Shown: positions 45,395 to 56,287, counted from the first letter of the stretch. The stretch: DNA of 64,000 nucleotides from Spirosoma fluviale (GCA_945901615.1 CAMDLI010000004.1:1-64000), one strand, 5' to 3'. Notes: a model not told the origin generated them from the sequence alone. Translations and numbers: made by a program.

Positions 45395-46297
45395 CTAGCG
45401 TTTTCCTTCGTAGGAAAAAATATCTCTCAGCGCCCCTTTCAACTCTGGAAATTCAAATTCAAAGCCTGCTTTTTGAATTTTTTGGTTAGACACCCGGTTG
45501 CCGCCTAGGACCATGGCGGCCATTTCTCCCAAGACCAACTTCAGTGCAAATCCAGGCACCCCGATTCCTAGATAGGTTTTGCCCTTGGCCGCAGCCGCTT
45601 CCTTGGTCAGTTGCTGGTTGGTGGCGGGATTAGGCCCCACGGCATTGTAAATCCCCTGAAGCGTGGTTTTTTCAAGTGCAAAAACAAACATCCGGACCAG
45701 ATCTTCTACATGGATCCAACTCATCCACTGCGCACCTGAACCCAAAGGTGCAGCCACAGGGGGCTTGAGCATTTCTGCTAAGGCTCCTCCCTGCGCATCC
45801 AAGACGATTCCTATTCGGAGAATGACACATCGAAGCGGCAAAGCTTCTATCTTTTTGACCTCTTTTTCCCAGGCTAGCACCACCTCTGCCAAAAAATCGG
45901 TACCCGAAGCACTGCTCTCATCCACAAGAGCAGCACCGGTATCAAATCCATAATAGCCCACTGCTGAGGCAGAAATAAAGGTGCTCGGCTTATGAGTTGC
46001 CTGCTGTATGGCTCGGTGCAATAGGGCGGTGCTTTCGGTTCGTGAGCGAAGGATGGCCTGCATTCGTTCCGCAGTCCAGCGCTTTTCTGCTACTCCCTCA
46101 CCGGCCAAATGCACCACTGCATCTGCCCATTCCATGGCTTGCGGATCTATTTCCTGACGCGCTACATCCCAGAGAAAATGGGTTTGCTGCTGTGGTTTTC
46201 TGCTAAGCCAAGCCACTTTATACCCTTTTTGCTCTAGCAAGGCAGTAAGTTGCTTGCCCACAAGACCCGATCCGCCAGTGATGAGAATGTTTTTCAT
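45395..46297 (-). CDS. TIGR01777-family NAD-dependent epimerase/dehydratase
   Basis: 'ILITGGSGLVGKQLTALL', 'VVHLAGEGVAEKRWTAERMQAILRSR', 'SASAVGYYG', 'MSWIHVEDLV'. Confidence 0.93.
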   Translation of the reverse strand: MKNILITGGSGLVGKQLTALLEQKGYKVAWLSRKPQQQTHFLWDVARQEIDPQAMEWADAVVHLAGEGVAEKRWTAERMQAILRSRTESTALLHRAIQQATHKPSTFISASAVGYYGFDTGAALVDESSASGTDFLAEVVLAWEKEVKKIEALPLRCVILRIGIVLDAQGGALAEMLKPPVAAPLGSGAQWMSWIHVEDLVRMFVFALEKTTLQGIYNAVGPNPATNQQLTKEAAAAKGKTYLGIGVPGFALKLVLGEMAAMVLGGNRVSNQKIQKAGFEFEFPELKGALRDIFSYEGKR

Positions 46298-46442
46298 GAA
46301 CGCCTATTTTGTGGATAACTCATTTGCGCTTCAATTGGTTGCTAAGCGGTAGCGATATGTCCTAAAAATATGTTCCTTGTCCCTTGAATTCTACCAAATC
46401 CCTTTTTCTTTGTACCTAAAGGGACCTTAAACTTCGATTTTC

Positions 46443-47639
46443 TTGCTAAAAAACCTTCTTTTTTGGGTAGCAATAGGCGCATGCGTCGGAACCTTGTCAG
46501 GCTCTGCCTCCGCCATTTTTTTGCTTTCCTTGGATTGGGTAAGCGGGATTCGTGATGCCCATCTTTGGCTTTTGGCAGGCTTACCCCTTGCAGGATTTAC
46601 CATTGGTTACTGCTACCACCGCTACGGGTCTGGTGTAGAAAAAGGCAACAATTTGATCTTGGAGGGAATCTATACTCCCCAGCCGGCCCTGCCCTTGCGG
46701 ATGGCACCTTTCGTTTTGTTTGGCACCTTGATCACCCATCTTTTTGGGGGCTCAGCGGGAAGAGAAGGGACAGCAGTGCAGATGGGCGCTTCTTTGGCGG
46801 CCCAACTAGGCAAGCGCTGGTCTTTGGATGCCGCCACCGTCCGGATACTCTTGATTTGTGGAGTTGCGGGGGGATTTGCCTCGGTATTTGGTACGCCGCT
46901 GGCAGGTGCGGTATTTTCTCTGGAGTGGTTATTTCGACGTAAAGTAGACCGCAACTCCATTTTTCCGGCTTTCTGGTCCGCGTTTACGGCCTATTGGGTT
47001 TGTGATTGGGTCTGGGGCATTGGACATACGGCCTATGTTATTCCTGAAGTTGCTCCACCTACCCTGATCAACTTGGCCTGGATGATTCCAGCAGGGATTG
47101 CCTTTGGCCTCGCCGCCCGCCTCTTTATTGAAACAGGACATTTGGTGACTACTGTTTTTAATCGCATTTCGTATCCCCCGCTTCGGCCACTCATCGGCGG
47201 AATTTTAGTGGCTGGAATTGTATACTTGACAGGAGCATATACCTATGTGGGCTTGGGTATCCCACGGATTGTAGAGGCCTTCGAGACCCCAGTTCCTTGG
47301 TATGATTTTTTAGCAAAAGCAGGCCTTACGGGATTGACTTTGGGCTCTGGATTTAAGGGCGGGGAAGTCACGCCGCTTTTCTTCACGGGTGCCACTTTGG
47401 GTAATGCGCTCGCAGCCTATATTCCGCTTCCATTGGCACTTTTGGCTGGCTGTGGATTTGTGGGGGTGTTTGCAGGTGCCACGAATACCCCTTTGGCCTG
47501 TACGCTGATGGGGATGGAACTGTTTGGACTGGAGGCAGGAGTGTACTTGGGGATTGCTTGTTTGGTGGCCTTTATTTTTAGTGGAAAGGGGAGCATCTAC
47601 ACCTCCCAAGACCTGGGCTGGAAAAAGTCATTGCCCTAA
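46443..47639 (+). CDS. ClC-family voltage-gated chloride channel/transporter
   Basis: 'GSAGREGTAVQMGASLAAQLGKRW', 'GVAGGFASVFGTPLAGAVFSLEW', 'GSGFKGGEVTPLFFTGATLGNAL'; TTG start uncertain. Confidence 0.92.
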   Translation: MLKNLLFWVAIGACVGTLSGSASAIFLLSLDWVSGIRDAHLWLLAGLPLAGFTIGYCYHRYGSGVEKGNNLILEGIYTPQPALPLRMAPFVLFGTLITHLFGGSAGREGTAVQMGASLAAQLGKRWSLDAATVRILLICGVAGGFASVFGTPLAGAVFSLEWLFRRKVDRNSIFPAFWSAFTAYWVCDWVWGIGHTAYVIPEVAPPTLINLAWMIPAGIAFGLAARLFIETGHLVTTVFNRISYPPLRPLIGGILVAGIVYLTGAYTYVGLGIPRIVEAFETPVPWYDFLAKAGLTGLTLGSGFKGGEVTPLFFTGATLGNALAAYIPLPLALLAGCGFVGVFAGATNTPLACTLMGMELFGLEAGVYLGIACLVAFIFSGKGSIYTSQDLGWKKSLP

Positions 47640-47650
47640 GGGGAACTGTA

Positions 47651-50122
47651 TCAATCCAAATAATACACCCGCTTGACGCGCGTACTGATATTAGTGAGCA
47701 GCTCGTAGGGGATGGTGCCAATACGATCGGCAAGCTCCTTCAATGAAATCTGTTCCCCATATACGATGGCTTCGTCTCCTGCCTTGGCTTCGGGAATAGC
47801 GCTCACATCCACCATCACCATGTCCATGCAGACATTGCCGATCACAGGAGCCTTCTTGCCATGAAGGAGGACATAGCCCTTGCCTTGCGAAAATCGGCGA
47901 TCGTAGCCATCTGCATAGCCAATGGCCAAGGTGGCGATTCGACCTCCTTCGGGCAAACTCCCTTTTCTGGAATAGCCTACGGTGGTTCCCGGAGCTAGGG
48001 TTTTGACTTGGGAAATGGTTGTTTTCAAGTTGCTCACTGCCTTCAAGGAGCTGTCGTGTTTGCCAGTGACTTCTACGCCATACAGTCCGATGCCAAGGCG
48101 CACCATGTCCAGCTGAAAGTCTGGATAACGAACAATCCCTGCAGAGTTGAGTGCATGACGAAGGGGCTGGTATCCCAACTTGGAGCCAATTGCTTCGCTC
48201 ATTTTCATAAACACCTGGAGCTGCTGTACCGAAAAGTCATGATGTGCTTCTTCATCTGCACCTACGAGGTGTGTGTAGAGGCTTGCTACCTTCAGTTCTG
48301 GGAAGGCAAGGAGAAGATCATTTAGTTCTTCCACCTGTGCCTGCTCAAAGCCCAATCGATTCATCCCGGTGTCTAGATCCAAATGGATGGAGAGGGGAAG
48401 TCCTTGATTTCTTGCAAAATTGCCCAACTTCCTAAAAAATTCAGGACTGAATACGACGGGTTCCAACTGGTACTGGTACAGCAAGTCGAAGGATTCTTCT
48501 ACTGGATTGAGCACCATGATCGGAAGCTGAATCCCTTGTTTCCGCAGGCTTACCCCTTCATCGCTGTAGGCTACCGCCAAATAATCGGCCCCTAAGGTCT
48601 GCAGGTGATTCGCGATTTCTGCGGCACCTCCTCCGTAAGCAAAGGCCTTGACCATCACCATGACCCGCGTGCTTGGCGTGAGTTGTCGTTTGTAAAAGTT
48701 AAAATTATGGGTCAACGCATTCAAGTTGATCTCCAAGGTGGTGCCGTGGATGCGCTGCTGTAGCCGGTTGACGATCTTTTCAAAGGCAAAGGAGCGGGCG
48801 CCCGTGAGCAAGATAAGGTCATTTTGAAACTGATCGGGATCAAGTTTATGAAGTAGCAGCTCGGTACTCTCAAAGGTGGAAGTGGGGATATCCACAAGTT
48901 TTTCCAAGCGCCGGATTTCTGTTCCCACCCCAATGATGCGATCAATCCCATAGGAGCGGATCAATTCGGCCACTTCAGTATAGATTTTCTCCGGCAAGCC
49001 CTGCTGCAAGAGGTCTGAGAGGATTAAAATTTTAGATCGCTTGGGTCGTTGCTGACTCAAAAACTCCAAAGCCACTCGAAGTCCCGCAAGGTCGTTGTTG
49101 TACGTATCGTCAATCAAAAGGGACTCGTTGAGGCCTGGCTTGAGCGTCAAGCGCATGTCCACGGGCTTGAGGTGACTCAAGCCTTCTTGGATGGCCAAGG
49201 CCTCCTGTCCTAGGCTTAGTGCCGCCAGGATCACATGGGTGACATTTTCCAAGGAAGCCTGATCCGTAAAGGGTACTTGGAAGGTGTGAGTTTGCAGGTC
49301 CTGCTTCATCACTACAATCCTAGAACTACTCTCGAGGCTTTTCCAGGAAACACTAAAGTCTGCTCCTGGATTTTTGGACCAGGAAATGCGATTTTCTTCC
49401 GCCACCTGTTGCTCGATGGTGTGGGCGAGCAGGTCCTGATCCTTGCAATACAGCAGTAATTTAGTGCCTGCAAAAAGCTTGAGTTTCTCGGCAATCTTCT
49501 CATTGATCCCCGCAAACCCTTCTTCATGGGCCGAGCCGATGTTGGTAAATATGCCCAAATCTGGGCGTATCATGCCTGCCAGCGTATCCATATCTCCTTT
49601 TTTGGAGACACCGGCCTCGAGGATGGCTACCTGATGGTAGGGCTGTATGCCAAAAATCGAAAGCGGAACCCCCACCTGTGAGTTGTAGCTCTTGGGGCTC
49701 TTTGCTACCGCAAATTGCTGACTCAAAACTTGCCCCAGCCATTCTTTGACGATCGTTTTGCCATTGCTGCCCGTGATGCCCACGATGGGCTTGGTAAATT
49801 CCCCCCTTTGGAAGGAGGCCAAGGATTGAAGCGCAGCGCGGCTATCGCTGACTGGGATGAACCAGGCTTTTTCTAACCAAGAAGCAGGGAGAGATGCATT
49901 TTTAGCTACCAAGAAGCAGCGAACGCCCGCCTCGATTAGGAAATCTACGAAGGTAATCCCATCCGCCTTTGCTCCTTTTAGCGCCACAAACAAGGTTTGC
50001 TCGGGATGCAGGACCTGCCTTGAGTCAATGCTGATCTGTGCGATTCCTTGACTTGGGGCAAGCCCTAGGCCCTTGCTCCCAAGGATTTGTTCTAAAAGGG
50101 GGAGTGTAAGGGAGACCAACAT
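47651..50122 (-). CDS. Bifunctional UDP-N-acetylmuramoyl-tripeptide:D-Ala-D-Ala ligase / alanine racemase fusion
   Basis: N-terminal MurF 'VGITGSNGKTIVKEWLGQVL', 'DDTYNNDLAGLRVALEFL'; C-terminal Alr 'VMVMVKAFAYGGGAAEIA', 'HLDLDTGMNRLGF', 'AIGYADGYDRR'. Confidence 0.95.
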   Translation of the reverse strand: MLVSLTLPLLEQILGSKGLGLAPSQGIAQISIDSRQVLHPEQTLFVALKGAKADGITFVDFLIEAGVRCFLVAKNASLPASWLEKAWFIPVSDSRAALQSLASFQRGEFTKPIVGITGSNGKTIVKEWLGQVLSQQFAVAKSPKSYNSQVGVPLSIFGIQPYHQVAILEAGVSKKGDMDTLAGMIRPDLGIFTNIGSAHEEGFAGINEKIAEKLKLFAGTKLLLYCKDQDLLAHTIEQQVAEENRISWSKNPGADFSVSWKSLESSSRIVVMKQDLQTHTFQVPFTDQASLENVTHVILAALSLGQEALAIQEGLSHLKPVDMRLTLKPGLNESLLIDDTYNNDLAGLRVALEFLSQQRPKRSKILILSDLLQQGLPEKIYTEVAELIRSYGIDRIIGVGTEIRRLEKLVDIPTSTFESTELLLHKLDPDQFQNDLILLTGARSFAFEKIVNRLQQRIHGTTLEINLNALTHNFNFYKRQLTPSTRVMVMVKAFAYGGGAAEIANHLQTLGADYLAVAYSDEGVSLRKQGIQLPIMVLNPVEESFDLLYQYQLEPVVFSPEFFRKLGNFARNQGLPLSIHLDLDTGMNRLGFEQAQVEELNDLLLAFPELKVASLYTHLVGADEEAHHDFSVQQLQVFMKMSEAIGSKLGYQPLRHALNSAGIVRYPDFQLDMVRLGIGLYGVEVTGKHDSSLKAVSNLKTTISQVKTLAPGTTVGYSRKGSLPEGGRIATLAIGYADGYDRRFSQGKGYVLLHGKKAPVIGNVCMDMVMVDVSAIPEAKAGDEAIVYGEQISLKELADRIGTIPYELLTNISTRVKRVYYLD

Positions 50123-51184
50123 TTAAATCAGTTCCTTTTTCTTGTTGAAAAATACCTGGCGAACCCATCGTGGGAGGAAAAAGGCTCCCAAAATTAGGTA
50201 GGGATAGTAGGAAAGTAGCCTCCAGACGATGCTGGTTACAAAGGTATATTTCCCTAAAAACTGCTCGAAAAACTGCCCATAGAAAAACTCTGCGGTACCA
50301 CTACTTCCTGGTGTAGGAGAGATCATCATGACAATCCACATGATCACTTGTCGGGCAAATACGATCACGTGATCAAAGAAATCTAGGGGTACAAAAGCAG
50401 ACATTAAGGTATTGAGCATCAAGTATCTGGCAGACCAAACTACTAGTGTGGCGATGATGATCTTGAGCCAATAGCGGTAATTTTTCCCACTCAAAAGTTT
50501 GGAAGCGTCAATGATTTGATCTCCAAATTCTTGTGCATCGTGTTTCCATTTTTGTAGAAAGCGGATGGAAAAAAGCTTGATCAACAGCCATTTGAATACG
50601 CGGGGCCTGTAAAATAAGCCAAGAGCCATCAATAGGCTGTAGGAGGCATACAAGGCATAGCTAATCCAAAAAAGGACCTGAAGGCTATTCCCAATTTGAG
50701 ATTCCAATAATTTACTTTCAGGAAAGATATTTCCTTGAGCAAAATAAAGGATGATTGGTGCCCCAATAACAAAAAATAGGTTGTCAAAAATGGCGGTCAC
50801 CATCACAAAGGCAATGGCTTTACCCATCTTGATGCCTTCCTTGTTCAGAATAAACATGGCTACAGCCGACCCTCCCACCACGGAGGGGGTGACTGCTGAG
50901 GCAAATTCCCAGAGCATGATCACATAGAAAGCTCGGGTCCAGGTCAGGTGCCGGTCGGTGATCTCTCGGATTCGGTAGACATAGCCAAAGTCTCGCAGGA
51001 TAATCACCAAAATGGCAAGGAAAATAAATAATGGAGAAGCATCAACGACCACATGTAAATTTTCCATGGTCAAGTTGGGATCGAAATAAAACATGGCAAT
51101 TATAATTGCCAAGCCAATCAGGATAGGTACCCATACCTTGTTCGGGTTGAGGGTTTGAAAAATCTTTTTGTTATCTAGTTTCAT
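50123..51184 (-). CDS. UPF0104/lysylphosphatidylglycerol synthase-type flippase-like membrane protein
   Basis: Multi-TM; 'VTPSVVGGSAVAMFILNKEGIKMGKAIAFVMVTAIFDNLFFVIGAPI', 'ISPTPGSSGTAEFFYGQFF'; ATGA overlap with scpA. Confidence 0.88.
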   Translation of the reverse strand: MKLDNKKIFQTLNPNKVWVPILIGLAIIIAMFYFDPNLTMENLHVVVDASPLFIFLAILVIILRDFGYVYRIREITDRHLTWTRAFYVIMLWEFASAVTPSVVGGSAVAMFILNKEGIKMGKAIAFVMVTAIFDNLFFVIGAPIILYFAQGNIFPESKLLESQIGNSLQVLFWISYALYASYSLLMALGLFYRPRVFKWLLIKLFSIRFLQKWKHDAQEFGDQIIDASKLLSGKNYRYWLKIIIATLVVWSARYLMLNTLMSAFVPLDFFDHVIVFARQVIMWIVMMISPTPGSSGTAEFFYGQFFEQFLGKYTFVTSIVWRLLSYYPYLILGAFFLPRWVRQVFFNKKKELI

Positions 51185-51933
51185 GCGGAGGCGGTGACAG
51201 GTTCGATTTTTTCTATCCAAAAATTATTAAAGCCTTCCCCTAGAATTAGGGTTAACTCAGAAAGCTGAAGCAATTCCAGAATGGCAAGAAAGGTATAGAT
51301 CACAAATATTTTTTCGGGCTTGTACGAAATTAAATCCGTAAAGGGAACCTGCTTTTTGAAGCTAATTTTCTCAAGCACAAATGCTTTTTGTTGTTCTATG
51401 GTGTAGGGATACTGAATGATGGTATGGGTGGGTTCATCCGCACGAGCAGCCAGTCTTGACATGCATTTTTGGAATACATGAAGCAGCTTGTACAAGTCTA
51501 GGTGCTGCAGTTCCGCTTCCACATCTTCTACCTTACTTAGTTCTTGAAGTTCCTTTACTAGATTTCCCCGCTTTTCCTTGGACATGCGATCGAGTTCCAG
51601 TGCGGAAAGCTCCTCCACTACCGACTTGTATTTTTTGTACTCGAGCAAGTTGCGCACCAGCTCCTCCCGTGGATCTACCAATTCTCCCTGCTCGTTTAGT
51701 ACAGGTCGAGGAAGTAGCATCCGAGATTTAATCTTCATCAGCGTGGCAGCAAAAAGTATAAAATCACTGGCCACCTCAATTTCTAAGTTTTCCATGTGGT
51801 GGACATAGTCCAGAAAATCGTTGGTGATCTTGGAAATTGGGATGTCATAAATATCCAATTCGTCCCGCTCTATAAAAAAGAGCATAAGATCGAATGGGCC
51901 TTCGAACAAGGGTAATTTGATTTCGAAACTCAC
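51181..51933 (-). CDS. scpA: Segregation and condensation protein A
   Basis: 'FEIKLPLFEGPFDLMLFFIERDELDIYDIPISKITNDFLDYV', 'FILFAATLMKIKSRMLLP'. Confidence 0.95.
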   Translation of the reverse strand: MSFEIKLPLFEGPFDLMLFFIERDELDIYDIPISKITNDFLDYVHHMENLEIEVASDFILFAATLMKIKSRMLLPRPVLNEQGELVDPREELVRNLLEYKKYKSVVEELSALELDRMSKEKRGNLVKELQELSKVEDVEAELQHLDLYKLLHVFQKCMSRLAARADEPTHTIIQYPYTIEQQKAFVLEKISFKKQVPFTDLISYKPEKIFVIYTFLAILELLQLSELTLILGEGFNNFWIEKIEPVTASA

Positions 51934-52099
51934 AGGATATTTAATTATTTGGATTAATTTTGGGTTCTCCTAGCCAAAGATATTCAATTCAGTGAAATCT
52001 TGAGACTAGAAATTGGAAAGACTCATTTTGAATGCGATGTATTTTTCAAACAAACAGACCAGATAAAAGTTAATCTTTCTTGACAATAACACCCTGCCG

Positions 52100-54013
52100 A
52101 TGCAAATTCAACCCGGTCCTTTATTAGCTCAAATCAATAGCCCTGATGATTTGAAGAATTTTTCCAAAGATTCTTTAGTTCAAGTTTGTCAGGAGTTACG
52201 CCAATTTATAATCGACAATGTGTCGGTGTATGGTGGGCATTTTGGAGCAAGTTTGGGGGTAGTTGAGCTTACGGTAGCACTACATTATGTGCTCAATACT
52301 CCTAAAGACCAGCTGGTTTGGGATGTAGGACATCAGGCTTACGGGCACAAAATTCTGACGGGCAGAAGGGATGCTTTCCATACCAATCGCGTGTATGGCG
52401 GCCTTTCTGGATTTCCAAAGCGAACAGAAAGCGAGTACGACACCTTTGGTGTGGGACACTCAAGCACTTCCATCTCCGCTGCCTTGGGCATGGCGATGGC
52501 ATCTAAATATACAGGAGCTCCCTTGCAGCATGTAGCCGTCATCGGCGATGGATCCTTGACTGGTGGAATGGCTTTTGAAGCCTTAAACCATGCAGGGGTG
52601 AGCGGCACCAATTTGCTAATTATCCTAAACGACAATTGCATGTCCATCGACCCCAATGTAGGGGCATTGAAGGATTACTTGACCGACATCACTACCTCAC
52701 ACACCTACAATAAGGTGAAAGATGAAGTTTGGAATGTGCTAGGCAAACTCAGCAAATTTGGCAGTAGCGCACAAGAAATTATATCCAAAGTAGAAGGAGC
52801 AATTAAATCTGCAGTACTCAAGCAGAGCAACCTTTTTGAATCCCTCAACCTCCGCTATTTTGGTCCTGTAGATGGACATGACGTGGACCACTTGGTGGAA
52901 ATCCTCAAAGACCTCAAAGATATTCCAGGACCCAAAATCCTCCATTGCATCACCGTAAAAGGGAAGGGTTATGGTCCAGCAGAAAGTGGCAACAAAACCA
53001 CCTGGCATGCCCCTGGAACTTTTGATAAGTTGACCGGTGAGATCTACAAAAAAACGCCAACTACACCGCAAGCTCCCAAATACCAGGATGTCTTTGGACA
53101 TACAATGATTGAGCTTGCTGAAAAAGATGCGCGCATCATGGGGGTGACTCCAGCCATGCCATCGGGTTCTTCCATGAATTTGATGATGGCAGCCATGCCT
53201 GATCGGGCATTTGATGTGGGCATCGCTGAGCAGCATGCCGTGACCTTCTCTGCGGGGATGGCTACTCAAGGGCTAGTGCCGTTCTGTAACATTTACTCTT
53301 CCTTTATGCAGCGTGCCTACGATCAAGTGGTGCACGATGTCTGCCTTCAAAAATTGCCCGTAGTATTCTGTTTGGATCGAGCTGGTTTTGCCGGTGCAGA
53401 TGGTCCTACACACCATGGCGCATACGATATTGCATACTTCCGTTGTGTTCCCAACCTCGTGGTCTCGGCTCCAATGAATGAGGAGGAACTTCGAAATCTG
53501 ATGTACACAGGATCGCTACATGGGGGACCTTTCTCCATTCGCTATCCAAGAGGAAATGGAGTGATGCCCAACTGGAAAACTCCTTTTCAACGGATTCCAG
53601 TAGGTCAAGGAAGATGCATCAAATCTGGGGAAGGGGTGGCAATCTTGACCCTAGGACATATTGGCAACTATGCCGTGGAGGCTTGTGCATCCTTGGAGAA
53701 AGAAGGCCTAAATCCTGCACACTACGACATGCGATTTGTGAAGCCTCTGGATGAAAAACTTTTGCATGAAATTTTTGCCAACTTTAAGAAAGTAATCACG
53801 GTAGAAGATGGCTGCTTGATGGGAGGATTTGGCTCTGCGGTCCTAGAATGGATGGTAGATCAGGGCTACCAAGCTCAGGTAAAGCGTCTCGGAATTCCAG
53901 ATGATATTATCGAGCATGGAGAGCAACTGGAATTGCACCGCGACTGTGGCTTTGACCCGGAAGGGATCGCCAATGCAGTAAAGGCCTTCGCCGAGCAGGA
54001 ACAAACTGCCTAA
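52100..54013 (+). CDS. dxs: 1-deoxy-D-xylulose-5-phosphate synthase
   Basis: 'GGHFGASLGVVELTVALHYV', 'DQLVWDVGHQAYGHKILTGR', 'GDGSLTGGMAFEALNHAG', 'DRAFDVGIAEQHAVTFSAGMA', 'DRAGFAGADGPTHHGAYDI'. Confidence 0.98.
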   Translation: MQIQPGPLLAQINSPDDLKNFSKDSLVQVCQELRQFIIDNVSVYGGHFGASLGVVELTVALHYVLNTPKDQLVWDVGHQAYGHKILTGRRDAFHTNRVYGGLSGFPKRTESEYDTFGVGHSSTSISAALGMAMASKYTGAPLQHVAVIGDGSLTGGMAFEALNHAGVSGTNLLIILNDNCMSIDPNVGALKDYLTDITTSHTYNKVKDEVWNVLGKLSKFGSSAQEIISKVEGAIKSAVLKQSNLFESLNLRYFGPVDGHDVDHLVEILKDLKDIPGPKILHCITVKGKGYGPAESGNKTTWHAPGTFDKLTGEIYKKTPTTPQAPKYQDVFGHTMIELAEKDARIMGVTPAMPSGSSMNLMMAAMPDRAFDVGIAEQHAVTFSAGMATQGLVPFCNIYSSFMQRAYDQVVHDVCLQKLPVVFCLDRAGFAGADGPTHHGAYDIAYFRCVPNLVVSAPMNEEELRNLMYTGSLHGGPFSIRYPRGNGVMPNWKTPFQRIPVGQGRCIKSGEGVAILTLGHIGNYAVEACASLEKEGLNPAHYDMRFVKPLDEKLLHEIFANFKKVITVEDGCLMGGFGSAVLEWMVDQGYQAQVKRLGIPDDIIEHGEQLELHRDCGFDPEGIANAVKAFAEQEQTA

Positions 54014-54026
54014 ATTCAGCCCAAAC

Positions 54027-54791
54027 ATGTTGCATTTTTTTGAAAAAGGACAAGGCCCAGCGCTCCTGTTCCTTCACGGGTTTTGCGAATCCGGAGAGAT
54101 GTGGCGCTACCTTGCAGACTCCTTGTCTACCCAGTACCGCGTACTCTGTCCAGACTTACCTGGATTTGGGGATTCTCCACTGACCAGTCCGATTGCAAGC
54201 CTTGAGGAACTTGCCATGCAGCTGGAGGAATGGATGGAAATACTTCAAATCAAAGATGCTATTGTTCTTGGCCATTCTTTAGGCGGATATGTAGCCCTGG
54301 CCTTACTCGAGCGCATGGGCAACCGCATCCAAGCCATTGGCCTGCTTCACTCCACGGCCTATGCAGACGATTTGGAAAAAAAGGAGATGCGCAACCGTAC
54401 GCTTACCTTTTTGAAAAAACACGGGGCAACCAAATTTGTAACCTCCTTTGTTCCTCAATTATTTCCTGAACATCGTCGAATCGAGCTGGCCGACGCCATG
54501 GCACATGCCATTGAAGATGGAAAGCGCTCTAGCTTGGAAGGCTTACTTGCCTACACCATTGCCATGCGGGATCGGGTAGATCGGTTGGAAGTACTTCAGC
54601 AGTTTGTAGGCCCAAAGTTGCTACTGGCGGGGACGGTAGACGGATCTGTCAAAATTGAATCGAGCCGTGCTCAGCAAAGTGCCTTTACACATTACATCGA
54701 ACTTGAAGGTGTAGGACACCTGGGAATGGTGGAGGAAAAGGAAAAGACCTTGGAAGTGGTCCAGAACTTCGTTCGCGAAGTGCTTAAGTAG
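54027..54791 (+). CDS. Alpha/beta hydrolase
   Basis: 'LLFLHGFCESGEMWRYLADSL', 'VLGHSLGGYVALALLER' nucleophile elbow, C-terminal His 'GVGHLGMVEE'. Confidence 0.92.
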   Translation: MLHFFEKGQGPALLFLHGFCESGEMWRYLADSLSTQYRVLCPDLPGFGDSPLTSPIASLEELAMQLEEWMEILQIKDAIVLGHSLGGYVALALLERMGNRIQAIGLLHSTAYADDLEKKEMRNRTLTFLKKHGATKFVTSFVPQLFPEHRRIELADAMAHAIEDGKRSSLEGLLAYTIAMRDRVDRLEVLQQFVGPKLLLAGTVDGSVKIESSRAQQSAFTHYIELEGVGHLGMVEEKEKTLEVVQNFVREVLK

Positions 54792-55272
54792 TCCTAGTTT
54801 TTTCGAGCATTCCCATCAAGTCCTCCAAGTAGCGCTGGTCTACGGCATCAAAATCATCCAACCGATCACTATCTACATCCAAGACAAGAAATACCTCGCC
54901 GTCCTGAAATGCTGGCACGACGATTTCGGACTTGGACGCGGAGCTGCAGGCAATATGACCTGGAAAAGCCTCCACATCGGGCACCAGCTGCGTTTTCTTT
55001 TCTTTCCAAGCTGTTCCACAGACCCCTCTTCCAAAAGCAATACGCGTGCAGGCAATCGGCCCTTGAAAGGGGCCGAGTACCAACTCCTGCCCTTGAACTA
55101 CATAAAATCCCACCCAAAAAAAGCCAAATGCCTCCCGAAGGGCAGCAGCGATATTGGCCAGGTTGGCTACCAAATCTTGCTCACCAGAAATCAGGGCCTC
55201 CACTTGAGGGAGGAGTGCCTGGTAAATTTCTTCTTTGCTTCCGGCTTGAGGAAGGAATAAGGTTTCAGCCAT
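54784..55272 (-). CDS. GAF-domain protein (free methionine-(R)-sulfoxide reductase-like)
   Basis: 'FFWVGFYVVQGQELVLGPFQGPIACTRIAFGRGVCGTAWKEKKTQLVPDVEAFPGHIACSSASKSEIVVP'. Confidence 0.92.
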   Translation of the reverse strand: MAETLFLPQAGSKEEIYQALLPQVEALISGEQDLVANLANIAAALREAFGFFWVGFYVVQGQELVLGPFQGPIACTRIAFGRGVCGTAWKEKKTQLVPDVEAFPGHIACSSASKSEIVVPAFQDGEVFLVLDVDSDRLDDFDAVDQRYLEDLMGMLEKTRTT

Positions 55273-56287
55273 GGTAATAGAGGTCTAGTTGATCTTCACC
55301 TACCGCAAAGGATTCGGCAGGAGTTTGAGTAAGTGTAGGAGCGGATATTCCACGTTCAAATTGAATGGGTGCCGTGAATACACGGGCCTCGTCCCAAAGT
55401 CCTGCTGCCAAAAATTGCTGCAAAACTTGGCTGCCGCCTTCAATCAGTAGGCTTTGAATGTTTCGGGCATGCAAGTCGGCCAGTAGGGCTTCAAGGAAAT
55501 TTCCCTCCGATAGTTTGATCCATTCCAAGTTGGGAAGGGTTTCGTTTTTTAAAGTATTGTAACAGAGCGTGGGGATCTGCTGGTCAAATAGGTTCAGGTC
55601 AGCAGGAAGTTCCAACCGGGAATCCAGCACCACCCGAATCGGATCGCTTCCGCTCCAGTCACGCACATTGAGGCGTGGGTTGTCATGGAGGGCAGTTTTT
55701 TTTCCAACTAGGATCGCCTGCTCCTCTGCCCGCCATTGGTGCACCAATTGCCTACTTTGGGAACCGCTAATCCATTTGGAGTCAAAATTCTCTCGCGCCA
55801 AAAAGCCATCTTGGGTTTGAGCCCACTTGAGGATGAGGTAGGGTCGGTGTTTTTCCTGCTGACAAAAAAAACGCCTGTTTTGCCATCTTGCTTCTTGCTC
55901 TAGCAGGCCGACAGTAACCTCGATCCCAGCATCTTGCAAGAGTTGTACGCCCTTTCCAGCCACGAGCGGGTTGGGGTCTAAGGTGGCTACCTGAACCGAC
56001 TTTATACCTTTTTCAATCAATAAATTGGCACAGGGGGGAGTTTTTCCCCAGTGGGAACAAGGTTCCAAGCTGACATAGGCCGTTGAATCTGCGAGTAACT
56101 TGGGGTCAGTGACAGAGGCGATTGCATTTACTTCTGCATGTGGCCCTCCATACTGTTGATGGTAGCCTTCCCCAATGATTTTCCCTTCATGCACAAGTAC
56201 ACAGCCGACCAAGGGATTGGGACGTACGGTTCCTTTTCCTCGTTCGGCGAGCTCCAAGGCACGTTGCATGAAAATTTTGGGATTCAT
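55265..56287 (-). CDS. ribD: Bifunctional riboflavin biosynthesis protein RibD
   Basis: 'MQRALELAERGKGTVRPNPLVGCVLVHEGKIIGEGYHQQYGGPHAEVNAI', 'YVSLEPCSHWGKTPPCANLLIEKGI'. Confidence 0.96.
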   Translation of the reverse strand: MNPKIFMQRALELAERGKGTVRPNPLVGCVLVHEGKIIGEGYHQQYGGPHAEVNAIASVTDPKLLADSTAYVSLEPCSHWGKTPPCANLLIEKGIKSVQVATLDPNPLVAGKGVQLLQDAGIEVTVGLLEQEARWQNRRFFCQQEKHRPYLILKWAQTQDGFLARENFDSKWISGSQSRQLVHQWRAEEQAILVGKKTALHDNPRLNVRDWSGSDPIRVVLDSRLELPADLNLFDQQIPTLCYNTLKNETLPNLEWIKLSEGNFLEALLADLHARNIQSLLIEGGSQVLQQFLAAGLWDEARVFTAPIQFERGISAPTLTQTPAESFAVGEDQLDLYYHG